From assembly GCF_029846275.1 (NCBI RefSeq), contig NZ_JARVWS010000002.1, positions 434,001 to 498,000 of the forward strand: 64,000 bases of DNA. Direction: 5' to 3'. Below are positions 40,535-48,700 of the stretch, in pieces. Under the pieces are notes generated by a model. The model was given only the letters and a program-made list of their open reading frames with translations, ran no database searches and was not told the origin of the DNA. Positions within the stretch are counted from its first letter, which is position 1. Every line of letters begins with the position of its first letter. The translations under genes and the position numbers were made by a program. Origin of the DNA: Nocardioides sp. CER19 (GTDB taxonomy: Bacteria > Actinomycetota > Actinomycetes > Propionibacteriales > Nocardioidaceae).

Positions 40535-41314
40535 TCACCCCGATCCCGGCCCGGCCGATGACATGGCCGACATGGCCTGCAGCGAGTAGTCGACGAGCTT
40601 GTCGAGCGCGTGCGGCAGGACGGGGAAGGAGAGGCCGACCAGGAGCAGGGTCAGCCCGATCTTGGCGGGATACATGATGTTGATCGCGCTCAGCTGCGGT
40701 GCGACCTTGGTGAGCAGGGCGAGCGAGAGATCGGCGAGGAACAGCACCGCGACCAGGGGCAGCGCGATCTGGACCGCAACGGTGAAGAACATCCCGAACG
40801 CGGTGACCAGCACGGGCTGCCAGCCGGCGAGGTCGGGCATGCCGGAGAGCGGCAGGAACGAGAACGTCTTGAGCAGGCCGCCGATGACGACGAGGTGGCC
40901 GCCGCTGACGACCAGCAGCGCGGTGCCGAGCCATTGATGCCACTTGCCGAAGACGCTGGTCTGGTTCATCGCGAGCGGGTCGAAGGCGGCGGCCAGGGCG
41001 AAGCCGCCGAACACGTCGACGAGCGACCCGGCCGTGGAGACGGCGCTGAACAGCAGCATCGTCACGAAGCCCATGCCGAGCCCGACGACGACCTGGGTGA
41101 GCACCACCAGGAGCAGCTCGGGGGTCGATCCCGGCAGTCGGCCCTGCGCGAGCGACGGCGCCACGACGAAGGAGAGCCCCAGGGCGAGCACGACCTTCGC
41201 CATGGACGGGACCGACCGGGACGAGAAGGGCGGTACGACGGCCAGCCACGCGATGATCCGGACCGAGGCGAGCAGGTAGGCCATGAGGGGCGCACCTTGG
41301 ACGGTGATCGTCAT
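40535..41314 (-). CDS. fliR: Flagellar export gate protein FliR
   Basis: 259 residues, six hydrophobic segments, with VFGGFALAAAFDPLAMNQTSVFG typical of FliR. Part of the FliP5-FliQ4-FliR1 export channel. Start overlaps the fliQ stop (ATGA). Confidence 0.95.
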   Translation of the reverse strand: MTITVQGAPLMAYLLASVRIIAWLAVVPPFSSRSVPSMAKVVLALGLSFVVAPSLAQGRLPGSTPELLLVVLTQVVVGLGMGFVTMLLFSAVSTAGSLVDVFGGFALAAAFDPLAMNQTSVFGKWHQWLGTALLVVSGGHLVVIGGLLKTFSFLPLSGMPDLAGWQPVLVTAFGMFFTVAVQIALPLVAVLFLADLSLALLTKVAPQLSAINIMYPAKIGLTLLLVGLSFPVLPHALDKLVDYSLQAMSAMSSAGPGSG

Positions 41315-41595
41315 GACAGCAGCGACGGGATGCTCTCGAAGAGGTTCTGCGTGAACGCGATGAGCGTGTGCAGCATCCAGTTGCCGCAGACGAGCAGCGC
41401 GATCCCGACGCCGATCACCTTCGGGACGAAGGAGAGCGTGACCTCCTGGATCTGGGTCATGGACTGGAACAGCGAGATCGTGAAGCCGATGACGAGCGAG
41501 GTCGCCAGGATCGGCGCCGACAGCTCGAACGCGACCAGCATGGTCTTCAGTGCCAGCCCGATGATCGCGGTGTCGGTGAGCTCGAAGGGGATCAT
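41311..41595 (-). CDS. fliQ: Flagellar export gate protein FliQ
   Basis: 94 residues, two helices, with the conserved stretch ISLFQSMTQIQEVTLSFVPK. ATGA overlaps with fliP and fliR. Confidence 0.95.
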   Translation of the reverse strand: MIPFELTDTAIIGLALKTMLVAFELSAPILATSLVIGFTISLFQSMTQIQEVTLSFVPKVIGVGIALLVCGNWMLHTLIAFTQNLFESIPSLLS

Positions 41596-42383
41596 CCGTA
41601 GCTCCCCACCAGCGCCCTGATCACCAGCGCCCAGCCGTCGACCAGCACGAACAGCAACAGCTTGAACGGCAGCGACACCATCACCGGCGGCATCATCATC
41701 ATGCCGAGTGCCATCAGCGCCCCGCTCACGACGATGTCGATGACGAGGAAGGGGATGAAGATGATGAACCCGATGATGAAGGCGTCCTTGAGCTCCGAGA
41801 GCACGAACGCGGGCACCAGGGTCGACAGCGGCACGTCGTCGCGGGTCTTCGGCAGGTCGCGCTTCGCGACGCTGGTCAGCAGCTTGAGCTCGTCGTCGTC
41901 GGTGTTGTCGAGCATGAACGTGCGCAGCGGCTTGATGCCGGCGTCCCAGGCCTGGCTCGTCGTCTTGTCGCCGTTGAGGTAGGGCTGCACACCGGCGTCG
42001 TTCACCTGCGAGAGCACCGGCGCCATGATGAAGAGGCTGAGGAAGAGCGCCAGCCCCGCGAGCACCTGGTTGGGCGGACTCTGCTGGAGGCCGAGGGCGT
42101 TGCGGGTCAGGCCGAGCACCACGAGGATCTTGGTGAAGCTCGTGCAGGTCAGGATGATCGCCGGCGCCACCGACAGCAGGGTCAGCGCGATGATCGTGAC
42201 CAGGCTGTTGCTGGGCTTGTCGGTCAGCCCGTCGAGGTTGACCGAGACGGTCGGCCCGCTCGGGTTCTTCGGGCCGTCGGGACCGTGCGGAGCGGCGTAC
42301 GCCGCCCCCGGTGCCAGGACGAGGGCAGCGACCGTCGCCCCGACCAGCCAGAGGCGCCGGCCGAGGGCAGTCCATGAGGTCAT
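41592..42383 (-). CDS. fliP: Flagellar export gate protein FliP
   Basis: 263 residues with an N-terminal cleavable signal peptide (to about residue 30, AAYAAPHG). Conserved blocks LSVAPAIILTCTSFTKILVVLGLTRNALG and VPAFVLSELKDAFIIGF are present, as is MMMMPPVMVSLPFKLLLFVLVDGW near the end. It forms the core of the export channel. Confidence 0.97.
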   Translation of the reverse strand: MTSWTALGRRLWLVGATVAALVLAPGAAYAAPHGPDGPKNPSGPTVSVNLDGLTDKPSNSLVTIIALTLLSVAPAIILTCTSFTKILVVLGLTRNALGLQQSPPNQVLAGLALFLSLFIMAPVLSQVNDAGVQPYLNGDKTTSQAWDAGIKPLRTFMLDNTDDDELKLLTSVAKRDLPKTRDDVPLSTLVPAFVLSELKDAFIIGFIIFIPFLVIDIVVSGALMALGMMMMPPVMVSLPFKLLLFVLVDGWALVIRALVGSYG

Positions 42384-42823
42384 GAGGCTTGGTTCTCCGA
42401 GGCGGTCGAGGTCGCGCCGGAGGCGCGGGTCGCGGCGGCGAGCGCCTGCTTCCAGGTCTGGGGCGAGAGCAGCGAGCCGTTCAGCGGCCCGGTCCCTGCG
42501 GGGACCTGACCCTTCGAACCGCGCGCCGGCGTGTCGGCGTCCAGAAGGTCAGGCGCCTGCTCAGGCAGGTCGATCTCGTCGGGCTCGAGCTCGGTCAGCA
42601 GCGTGACCTGCTGCTCGGTCGTGCCGAGGACGAGGACCCGCGTGCCGACGGTGACGACGGCGACCGAGCTGCCGCGGGTGATCGGCTGCCGGTGCAGGAC
42701 CTGGACCGGCGCACCGGCGCGGCCCTGGAAGCGCCGGCCGGCGAACCGCGCGATGAGGAGCAGCAGCCCGAGGACGATCGCGAGCGAGAAGACCAGGCGG
42801 ACGACGAGCCCGAGCATGTCCAT
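42380..42823 (-). CDS. fliO: Flagellar biosynthesis protein FliO
   Basis: 147 residues: one N-terminal helix (VVRLVFSLAIVLGLLLLIARF), then a small beta domain (VLHRQPITRGSSVAVVTVGTRVLVLG) characteristic of FliO/FliZ, and a disordered tail. It assists FliP assembly. Start ATG at 42823; overlaps fliP (ATGA). Confidence 0.88.
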   Translation of the reverse strand: MDMLGLVVRLVFSLAIVLGLLLLIARFAGRRFQGRAGAPVQVLHRQPITRGSSVAVVTVGTRVLVLGTTEQQVTLLTELEPDEIDLPEQAPDLLDADTPARGSKGQVPAGTGPLNGSLLSPQTWKQALAAATRASGATSTASENQAS

Positions 42824-42831
42824 CGTCGGCC

Positions 42832-43647
42832 TCAGACCGCGGCGGCGTCGTCGAGGATCTCGGTGACGCGCAGGCCGAAGTCCTCGTCGACGACGACGAC
42901 CTCGCCGCGGGCGATGAGGCGTCCGTTGACGAGCAGGTCGGCGGGGCTGCCGGCGGCCCGGTCGAGCTCGAGGACCGCGCCCGGGGAGAGGGCGAGCAGG
43001 TCGCGGACCGTCATCCGGGTGCGGCCCAGCTCGACGGTCACCTCCATGTCGACGCCGTGGAGCATCTCGAGGCCGCGCTGGCCGGCGACCGACGCCATGT
43101 ACGGACGGGCGCCCGGCTCCTCGAGGGGCGCCGTGAACGCGGGCACCGGCTGGGCGGCTGCCTGCGGCTCGACGACCGGCTCCGGCTCCGCGACGGGCTC
43201 TCGGGCGCCGGCGAGCGCGTCGTCGGTGACGAGGACGGCGGCGTCGATGCCGATGCCGATGAGCGGGACGGTCGTGAACGAGCCGCCGAGCTCGCCCACC
43301 ACGGCCTCGAGCTCCACCGTCCGCGCGGAGCGGGCGCGGCTGCCCAGCTGGCCGGCGACGGCCTCGAGCGTCGGGAGGATGGCGGCGTGCAGGTCGAGAC
43401 CGCCGAGCGGGCTGTTGTCGAGCGCCGTGACCAGGTCGTGGCCGACGAGCACCGCGATCCGGCCCGGCACGGGAGCCTCCAGGTCGGCGACGGCCGCGCG
43501 TGCGAAGGCGGCGGTGACGTGCGGCGAGCCGGACTGCGCCGGGCCGACCGTGAGCGGCTCGACGGCGGGCAGCACCTGCGCGGCGGCCTCGGCGGCGGCG
43601 GTCGCGTTCGCCTCGGCGGCGGCCGCGGCGAGATCCGTGGTGCTCAT
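42832..43647 (-). CDS. fliN: Flagellar switch protein FliN with an N-terminal CheC-like domain (FliY-like)
   Basis: 271 residues. The last ~85 residues are the FliN/SpoA domain ([33 protein letters not shown]). Residues ~50-150 look like a CheC/CheX/FliY-type domain but without a clear ExxN phosphatase motif. A Pro/Ala/Glu linker joins them. FliN forms the lower C-ring. The start overlaps the stop of a 23-codon frame. Confidence 0.92.
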   Translation of the reverse strand: MSTTDLAAAAAEANATAAAEAAAQVLPAVEPLTVGPAQSGSPHVTAAFARAAVADLEAPVPGRIAVLVGHDLVTALDNSPLGGLDLHAAILPTLEAVAGQLGSRARSARTVELEAVVGELGGSFTTVPLIGIGIDAAVLVTDDALAGAREPVAEPEPVVEPQAAAQPVPAFTAPLEEPGARPYMASVAGQRGLEMLHGVDMEVTVELGRTRMTVRDLLALSPGAVLELDRAAGSPADLLVNGRLIARGEVVVVDEDFGLRVTEILDDAAAV

Positions 43648-43715
43648 CGGGGTCCCCGCTCGATCGCTCGCGGAGGAGCGAAGCGGGAAAGCGAAGGATC
43701 GCGTGGGGTGGTCAT
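43644..43715 (-). CDS. 23-codon reading frame between fliM and fliN
   Basis: ATG at 43715 overlaps the fliM stop (ATGA), follows AAGGAG, and its own stop overlaps the fliN start (ATGA). The peptide is [20 protein letters not shown] plus GPR. Codons such as CCT, CTT and GCT are unusual for this genome, and the DNA is an imperfect inverted repeat (10-base arms, 2 mismatches). It may be a translational-coupling peptide or a short repeat element that is read through. Confidence 0.45.
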   Translation of the reverse strand: MTTPRDPSLSRFAPPRAIERGPR

Positions 43716-44683
43716 GACTTCTCCTTGGGGGTGTCCACGATGAGCGCGGCGAGGCGTTGCCCGCGGGCTCCGGCGGTGGCGTGGGCGAAGGTGTCGCCGG
43801 CGACGGTGACGTCGAGGGGGAGCGACGCGGAGTGAGCGAGCCGGACGACGTCGCCCGGCTTCAGGGCGCTGATGGCGTCGGGGCCGAGCTTGGTCGGCCG
43901 GAACCGCACCGAGACCTGGACGGGGACCTTCTCGAACTGCTGCTGCAGCAGCTGGGCCGACATGGCGCGCTGCGTGCGCTCGCGGTCGGACATCGGGCCG
44001 GCCTGGGTAGCGCTGGTCAGGTGGGGGACCAGCCCGCTGAACGGCAGGCAGATCGTCATCCGGTGGTCGCGCTCGTTGATGCGCAGGTCGAAGGTGACCA
44101 CGACCATGACGTCGGCGGTGCCGGCGACCTGGGCGAACTGCGGGTTGTACTCGACGCCGGTGATCGTGGGCTCCAGCGGCACGACGGGCGCGAGGTAGTA
44201 GCGCATCTCCGAGAGCAGCCGCTCCACGAGGCCGCGGGCGACCCCGCCCTCGATCTCCGTGAGCGGGCGCTCGGGCTGGGTGTCCGACCCGGGGCCGCCG
44301 AGCATGTGGTCGACGCAGGAGAAGACCGCGAAGAGCGGCAGCTCGATCATGCCGACGCCCGGCATGGGGTCGGCCGAGAACAGGGTCATGTAGGTGCTCT
44401 GGCCGAGCGAGTCGACGTACTCGGCGTAGGTGCGCTGCTGGATGTCGTTGAGCGTCACCGAGCACACGGTCCGCAGCGACGACGTGAACACCGTCGTCGC
44501 CTGGCGCGCGAAGCCGTCGAAGCCCAGCTGCAGCGTGCGGGAGTGCTCGCGCGAGAGCTGGATCGGGCGACGGAAGTCGTAGGGGACCGGCTCAGCATGC
44601 TCCCGCCGCCGACGCTGCCGCGGCGCGGCGCCACCGGGCTGGGACGCGCGGGTGCCGGGCGAGGGGGTGGCGGCAAGGGTCAC
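43712..44683 (-). CDS. fliM: Flagellar motor switch protein FliM
   Basis: 323 residues, GTG start. The central CheC-like domain ([33 protein letters not shown]) and the C-terminal SpoA domain ([21 protein letters not shown]) are complete. The N-terminal peptide that binds CheY-P in most FliM proteins (LSQxEIDxLL) is absent; instead there is an Arg/Pro-rich leader before [15 protein letters not shown] FliA-type promoter ends 8 bases before the GTG, so the transcript can start at the codon. Confidence 0.95.
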   Translation of the reverse strand: MTLAATPSPGTRASQPGGAAPRQRRRREHAEPVPYDFRRPIQLSREHSRTLQLGFDGFARQATTVFTSSLRTVCSVTLNDIQQRTYAEYVDSLGQSTYMTLFSADPMPGVGMIELPLFAVFSCVDHMLGGPGSDTQPERPLTEIEGGVARGLVERLLSEMRYYLAPVVPLEPTITGVEYNPQFAQVAGTADVMVVVTFDLRINERDHRMTICLPFSGLVPHLTSATQAGPMSDRERTQRAMSAQLLQQQFEKVPVQVSVRFRPTKLGPDAISALKPGDVVRLAHSASLPLDVTVAGDTFAHATAGARGQRLAALIVDTPKEKS

Positions 44684-44691
44684 GCCCCTGG

Positions 44692-44719
44692 TGATCGGCG
44701 GTGCGCGGGCGCACCTGAG
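44692..44719 (-). promoter_or_regulatory. FliA-type promoter of the fliM operon with palindromic spacer
   Basis: Minus strand CTCA (44719-44716), 16-base spacer, GCCGATCA (44699-44692). The spacer is a perfect inverted repeat, GGTGCGC-GG-GCGCACC. The fliM GTG is 8 bases after the -10. Confidence 0.65.
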
Positions 44720-44779
44720 CAGAACCGGGACCGTCGAACGGATGGTCCTGGGTAGTCCGAACGGGCCTGGGGCCCCTGG

Positions 44780-45220
44780 TCACTGCGTGACGAACTCCGT
44801 GAAGTAGACGTCCATCACCTCGTCCTCGTAGCGGTGCTCGAGATCGGTGAGCAGCTTCTTCTTCAGCGCGTCCCGGGCCCCGGTCTTGGTGACCTGCTCC
44901 ACCGACAGACCGCTGAAGATCCCGATCGCAGCGTCGAGAGCCTTGCTGCCGTCCACCTCCTCGGGGGCCTTCGCGGTGAGCTGGAGCGCGACGCCGAGGC
45001 GCAGGTAGTGGCCGGCGGCCAGGTTGATCTGCTGCGAGTCGAGCGCGAGGACGGCGCCCGGCTTCGGCGCCTCGTCCTTCTTGCCCTTCGGCGCGAGGAC
45101 CAGGAAGTAGCCGGCGGCCGCGGCGACGACCAGGACGAGCAGGAAGGCGATCAGCTTGATCGGCTTGCGCTTCTTGGTCTCCTGCTCCTCCTCGCCCTTC
45201 GGCATGGCGGTGACGGTCAT
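44780..45220 (-). CDS. fliL: Flagellar basal body protein FliL
   Basis: 146 residues: a Lys/Glu-rich cytoplasmic start, one helix (LIAFLLVLVVAAAAGYFLVL, ~23-42) and the outer FliL domain with YLRLGVALQLTA and the end EVMDVYFTEFVTQ. FliL supports the stator. Overlaps motB (ATGA). Confidence 0.94.
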   Translation of the reverse strand: MTVTAMPKGEEEQETKKRKPIKLIAFLLVLVVAAAAGYFLVLAPKGKKDEAPKPGAVLALDSQQINLAAGHYLRLGVALQLTAKAPEEVDGSKALDAAIGIFSGLSVEQVTKTGARDALKKKLLTDLEHRYEDEVMDVYFTEFVTQ

Positions 45221-46131
45221 GATGTCCCTCCCTGGACGGTGACGCTGGTCTGCTTCGGTTGGAGCTCGTTCTGGATCTCGCCGAGCTTCTCCCGGGTCTC
45301 GGCGGGGACCTGGGAGAGGATGACGACGTCGACGCGCTTGTTGACCTGCTGCGACCCGGGCGTGCGCGGGTCGACGAGTGGCTTGGTGTGACCGAACGCC
45401 GAGGCGGTGAGCCGGCCGGCGCGGAGTCCGTCGACCTCCTGCAGGTGGCGCAGCGCCGTGATCGAGCGCGCCGAGGAGAGCTCCCAGTCGGTCGGGTAGT
45501 ACTTCGGCTTCACCTTGACCTGGTTGGTGTGGCCGTCGACCTCGATCGGCTCGGGGAGCCGGGCGAGCACCGGCGCGAGCGTGTCGAGGATCCGCCGGCC
45601 ACGGGGGGTCAGGGTGGCGACGTTGGGCTCGAAGACGACGTGCCGCGAGACGAGGCTGACGACGAGCCCCCGCTCGTCGATCTGCGCCTGTACGTCGTCC
45701 TGGAGCCCCTGCTTGCGCAGCGCCGCCTGCATCTGGTGCCAGACCGCGAGCAGGTTGTCGACCTCGTTCTTCGCGTCGGCGTACTGCCGCTGGATGCGCT
45801 GCTGCGCGGACTTGTCGACGATCTCCTGCATCTTGGCGCGTTCGTTCTGGGGCAGCTCCTCGAGGAGCTGGTCGTAGCTGGTGGAGGCCTGCTCGATGGA
45901 GCCCTTGTTCTCGATCGTCTTGCTGGCGCCGTCGAGGATGCTGAGCGAGCGGCCGAACCCGTCGGCGAGGCCGCTCTTGAGCTGCTCGTACTTGTCCGCG
46001 TCGACCGTCGACATCGCGAACAGGACGATGAACAGCACCATGAGCAGGGTGAGCATGTCGGCGTAGGTGACGAGCCAGCGCTCCGACCCCTCGTCGTGCT
46101 CCTCCTCCTCCTCACGGCGCTTGCGGGCCAT
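45217..46131 (-). CDS. motB: Flagellar stator protein MotB
   Basis: 304 residues. The helix WLVTYADMLTLLMVLFIVLFAMS carries the ion-conducting Asp. A long coiled segment (90-150) precedes the OmpA-like peptidoglycan-binding domain (EPIEVDGHTNQVKV, DWELSSARS, SAFGHTKPLVDP). With MotA it forms the torque-generating unit. TGATG overlap with motA. Confidence 0.96.
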   Translation of the reverse strand: MARKRREEEEEHDEGSERWLVTYADMLTLLMVLFIVLFAMSTVDADKYEQLKSGLADGFGRSLSILDGASKTIENKGSIEQASTSYDQLLEELPQNERAKMQEIVDKSAQQRIQRQYADAKNEVDNLLAVWHQMQAALRKQGLQDDVQAQIDERGLVVSLVSRHVVFEPNVATLTPRGRRILDTLAPVLARLPEPIEVDGHTNQVKVKPKYYPTDWELSSARSITALRHLQEVDGLRAGRLTASAFGHTKPLVDPRTPGSQQVNKRVDVVILSQVPAETREKLGEIQNELQPKQTSVTVQGGTS

Positions 46132-46898
46132 CAGGCTGCCTCGCGGTCCTGCTGTCCGGCGGGGACGAGGGAGCGGAGCTTCTCGGCGACGAGGCGCGGG
46201 TTGGAGCCGGCCTGGATCGCGGCGATGCCCTCGATGGCCATCTCCATCCGGGCGGCCTCGAGCTGGCTGAGCCGCTTGAGCCGGTTGGCGATCGGGAACC
46301 ACACGACGTTGGCGAGCATGACGCCCCACAGGGTGGCGACGAACGCGCCGGCGATGAGGTGTCCGAGCTTCTCCGGCTGGGCGAGCTGCTCGAGCACGTG
46401 CACGAGACCCATGACGGTGCCGATGATGCCGATGGTCGGCGAGTAGGCACCGGCGTCGGCGAAGAACTTCGCGGCGTGCTTGTCCTCGGACTTCTTCGCG
46501 TGGACCTCGGCCTCGAGGATGTCGCGGACCTCCTCGGGGTCCGTGCCGTCGATGGCCATCGTGACGCCCTTGACGAGGAAGGGGTCGTCGATGTCCTTGA
46601 GGCCGTCCTCGAGCGCGAGCAGGCCCTCGCGGCGGGCCCGCTCGGCGAGGGAGACGACCACGGGGACCATCGCACCGGCCGGCTCGACCTTGGCCGTGAA
46701 CGCGCGCTTGAGGCTGGTCACGACGTTCTTCGCGTCCTGCATGGTGCCGCCGGCGATGCTGACCATGATGGTCGTGCCGATGACCAGGAGCATCGGCGGC
46801 AGGATGAAGAGGCTCGCCGGGTTGCCGCCCTCCATGACGTTGGAGGCGACGATGACGGCGAATCCGAGGCCGATGCCGATCGCGGGTGCCGGATCCAT
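46131..46898 (-). CDS. motA: Flagellar stator protein MotA
   Basis: 255 residues, four helices, with the cytoplasmic segment holding RARREGLLALED and AKFFADAGAYSPTIGIIGTVMGLVHVLEQL, the standard MotA signature. Ion specificity cannot be read with confidence. Overlaps flbD by one base (TGATG). Confidence 0.96.
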   Translation of the reverse strand: MDPAPAIGIGLGFAVIVASNVMEGGNPASLFILPPMLLVIGTTIMVSIAGGTMQDAKNVVTSLKRAFTAKVEPAGAMVPVVVSLAERARREGLLALEDGLKDIDDPFLVKGVTMAIDGTDPEEVRDILEAEVHAKKSEDKHAAKFFADAGAYSPTIGIIGTVMGLVHVLEQLAQPEKLGHLIAGAFVATLWGVMLANVVWFPIANRLKRLSQLEAARMEMAIEGIAAIQAGSNPRLVAEKLRSLVPAGQQDREAA

Positions 46899-47221
46899 CA
46901 GTCATCTCCTGCGGTGCTGGCGCCGAGGTCGGCGGAGGCGTGTGCTGCTGGGTGCGGCGCGACGGCGGCCAGGCGCGGCCCGGACCTCGGCTCGCGGCGG
47001 TGCTGCTGGGCGGAGTGGGCGGCGTCGAGCAGCGAGCCGAGCGCGACGATCTCGCCGCGGTAGCCGACGACCGCGTCCATGACCTCGCCCATCGTCTCGG
47101 CGACGACGTACTTCTTGCCGTCGACGAGCGTGATGACGGTGTCGGGCGTGCTGTCCACGCGCTCGATGAGGTCGGCGTTCAGCAGGAACACCGACCCGGA
47201 GAGCCGGGTGAGCGTGATCAT
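46898..47221 (-). CDS. flbD: FlbD-family flagellar protein
   Basis: 107 residues. The first ~65 residues (MITLTRLSGSVFLLNADLIERVDSTPDTVITLVDGKKYVVAETMGEVMD) match the short FlbD family found before motA in Gram-positive bacteria. The remaining ~40 residues are a His/Arg/Ala-rich tail not typical of the family. First gene of the flbD-motA-motB-fliL unit. Confidence 0.9.
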   Translation of the reverse strand: MITLTRLSGSVFLLNADLIERVDSTPDTVITLVDGKKYVVAETMGEVMDAVVGYRGEIVALGSLLDAAHSAQQHRREPRSGPRLAAVAPHPAAHASADLGASTAGDD

Positions 47222-47286
47222 CGGGTGCACCGTCCTTGTGCCGTTCGTGTTGCTCGTTGCTCGCCGTCCGTGGCGGGTCTTCTCAC

Positions 47287-47314
47287 TCTTCGGCGAGTTG
47301 CGGCAGGACTTGAG
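47287..47314 (-). promoter_or_regulatory. FliA-type promoter of flbD-motAB-fliL
   Basis: Minus strand CTCA (47314-47311), 16-base spacer, GCCGAAGA (47294-47287). The flbD ATG is 65 bases downstream. It lies just after the flgE terminator. Confidence 0.7.
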
Positions 47315-47339
47315 CGGGAGAGAGTGCAAAATGCGCGCC

Positions 47340-47373
47340 GGCGCCGACCCGGTCCGTGGACAGGGGCGGCGCC
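47340..47373 (-). terminator. Terminator of the flgB-flgE operon
   Basis: GGCGCCG (47340-47346) pairs with CGGCGCC (47367-47373); neighbouring CCC/GGG extends the stem after a one-base bulge. An ATTTT tract follows on the minus strand (47332-47328). It is 16 bases after the flgE stop. Confidence 0.7.
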
Positions 47374-47389
47374 GGACGTGTCGCGTGCG

Positions 47390-48229
47390 TCAGCGCTTGA
47401 TGTTGACGAGGTCCTCGAGGACCTGGTCGGAGGTGGTGATGACCTTCGAGCTGGCCTCGAAGCCACGCTGGGCCAGGATGAGGTTGGTGAACTCCTGGGC
47501 GAGGTCGACGTTCGACATCTCCAGGCTGCCGACGGTCAGCGTGCCCATGCGGCCGGTGCCGGGGGCGCCGTACGTCACGGAGCCCGAGGCGGACGTCGCG
47601 GCGAACTGCGTGTCGCCGACCTTGTTGAGGCCCTGGGGGTTGACGAAGTCGGCGATGGCGACCTGGCCGATCGTGCGGCGCTGGTCGTCGGAGTACATGC
47701 CGGTCACCACGCCGTCGGACCCGATCTCGTAGGAGACCAGCTCGGTCGGCGGGGTCGTGACGGGCGGCGCCTGGACGGGGTTGTTGAGGTTGATCTTCAC
47801 GAGGTTGCCGGTGGCGTCGAGGCCCATCACGAACTTGCCGTCGGGCGCGGTCAGGTTGCCCGCCGGGTCCCAGTGGAAGGCGCCGGCGCGGGTGTAGTTG
47901 AGAGTCGTGCCCTGCTGGACCACGAAGAAGCCGTCGCCGTTGATCATCATGTCGGTCGGGCTGTTGGTGGTCTGGTTGGCACCCTGGTTGAAGTTGCCCG
48001 ACGTCGCGGCGACCTGGACGCCGAGGCCGATCTGGATCGGGTTGGTGCCGCCGCGCTGGGCGTTGCCCGCGGTGCCGGCGGTGAGCATCTGGCTGAGCGT
48101 GTCCTGGAAGACGGTGCTCGAGCTCTTGAAGCCCGTGGTGTTGGCGTTGGCGATGTTGTTGCCGGTGACGTCGAGCATCGTCTGGTTGACGCGCAGGCCG
48201 CTGATGCCGGCGAAGAGCGAGCGAAGCAT
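47390..48229 (-). CDS. flgE: Flagellar hook protein FlgE (short form)
   Basis: 279 residues. The rod/hook N-terminal motif SLFAGISGLRVNQTMLDVTGNNIANANTTGFK and the C-terminal NVDLAQEFTNLILAQRGFEASSKVITTSDQVLEDLVNIKR are both intact. It is shorter than enteric FlgE (~400), lacking the outer surface domain. No FlgF or FlgG gene is in the cluster. Confidence 0.93.
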   Translation of the reverse strand: MLRSLFAGISGLRVNQTMLDVTGNNIANANTTGFKSSSTVFQDTLSQMLTAGTAGNAQRGGTNPIQIGLGVQVAATSGNFNQGANQTTNSPTDMMINGDGFFVVQQGTTLNYTRAGAFHWDPAGNLTAPDGKFVMGLDATGNLVKINLNNPVQAPPVTTPPTELVSYEIGSDGVVTGMYSDDQRRTIGQVAIADFVNPQGLNKVGDTQFAATSASGSVTYGAPGTGRMGTLTVGSLEMSNVDLAQEFTNLILAQRGFEASSKVITTSDQVLEDLVNIKR

Positions 48230-48256
48230 GGGATCTCCTTGGTGAGGGGAAGGCGG

Positions 48257-48691
48257 TCAGGCGGAAGTGCTGGGGGCGGTCACGGAGGTCACCGACGTCA
48301 GCGGGACCTCGGTGCCGTCCACGGTGAGGACGGGACCGGTGGACGGGAAGCCGGCGCCCGTGGCGATGCCGGTCTTGCTCGCGCCGGTGGCGTCGGTGTA
48401 GGTGACCTGGCGGCCGATCATCCCGGCGGCGCCGAACGACAGCTGGAGCGACGTGAGCTGGCTGATCCCGTCCGCGACGTCCTGCATCTTCGACAGGGCG
48501 GTGAACTGGGCGTTCTGCGACAAGAACTCGGTCGAGTCCGTCGGGTTCATCGGGTCCTGGTACTTCAGCTGCGCGACGAGCAGCTGCAGGAACATGTCCT
48601 GGTCGTCGGTGGCCTTGCTGGACCCGCTCGACGAGGAGTTGGCCAGGGCCAGCAGGCCCGACGACACCCCTTCGGTGCTAGAGACTGACAA
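48257..48691 (-). CDS. flgD: Hook capping/scaffold protein FlgD
   Basis: 144 residues. The N-terminal FlgD motif FLQLLVAQLKYQDPMNPTDSTEFLSQNAQFTALSKM is clear; the C-terminal part is a short beta domain. It caps the growing hook. The start is a TTG at 48691, fixed by GGAGGA 5 bases upstream; no other start gives the full N-terminus. Confidence 0.94.
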   Translation of the reverse strand: MSVSSTEGVSSGLLALANSSSSGSSKATDDQDMFLQLLVAQLKYQDPMNPTDSTEFLSQNAQFTALSKMQDVADGISQLTSLQLSFGAAGMIGRQVTYTDATGASKTGIATGAGFPSTGPVLTVDGTEVPLTSVTSVTAPSTSA

Positions 48692-48700
48692 CTGTCCTCC

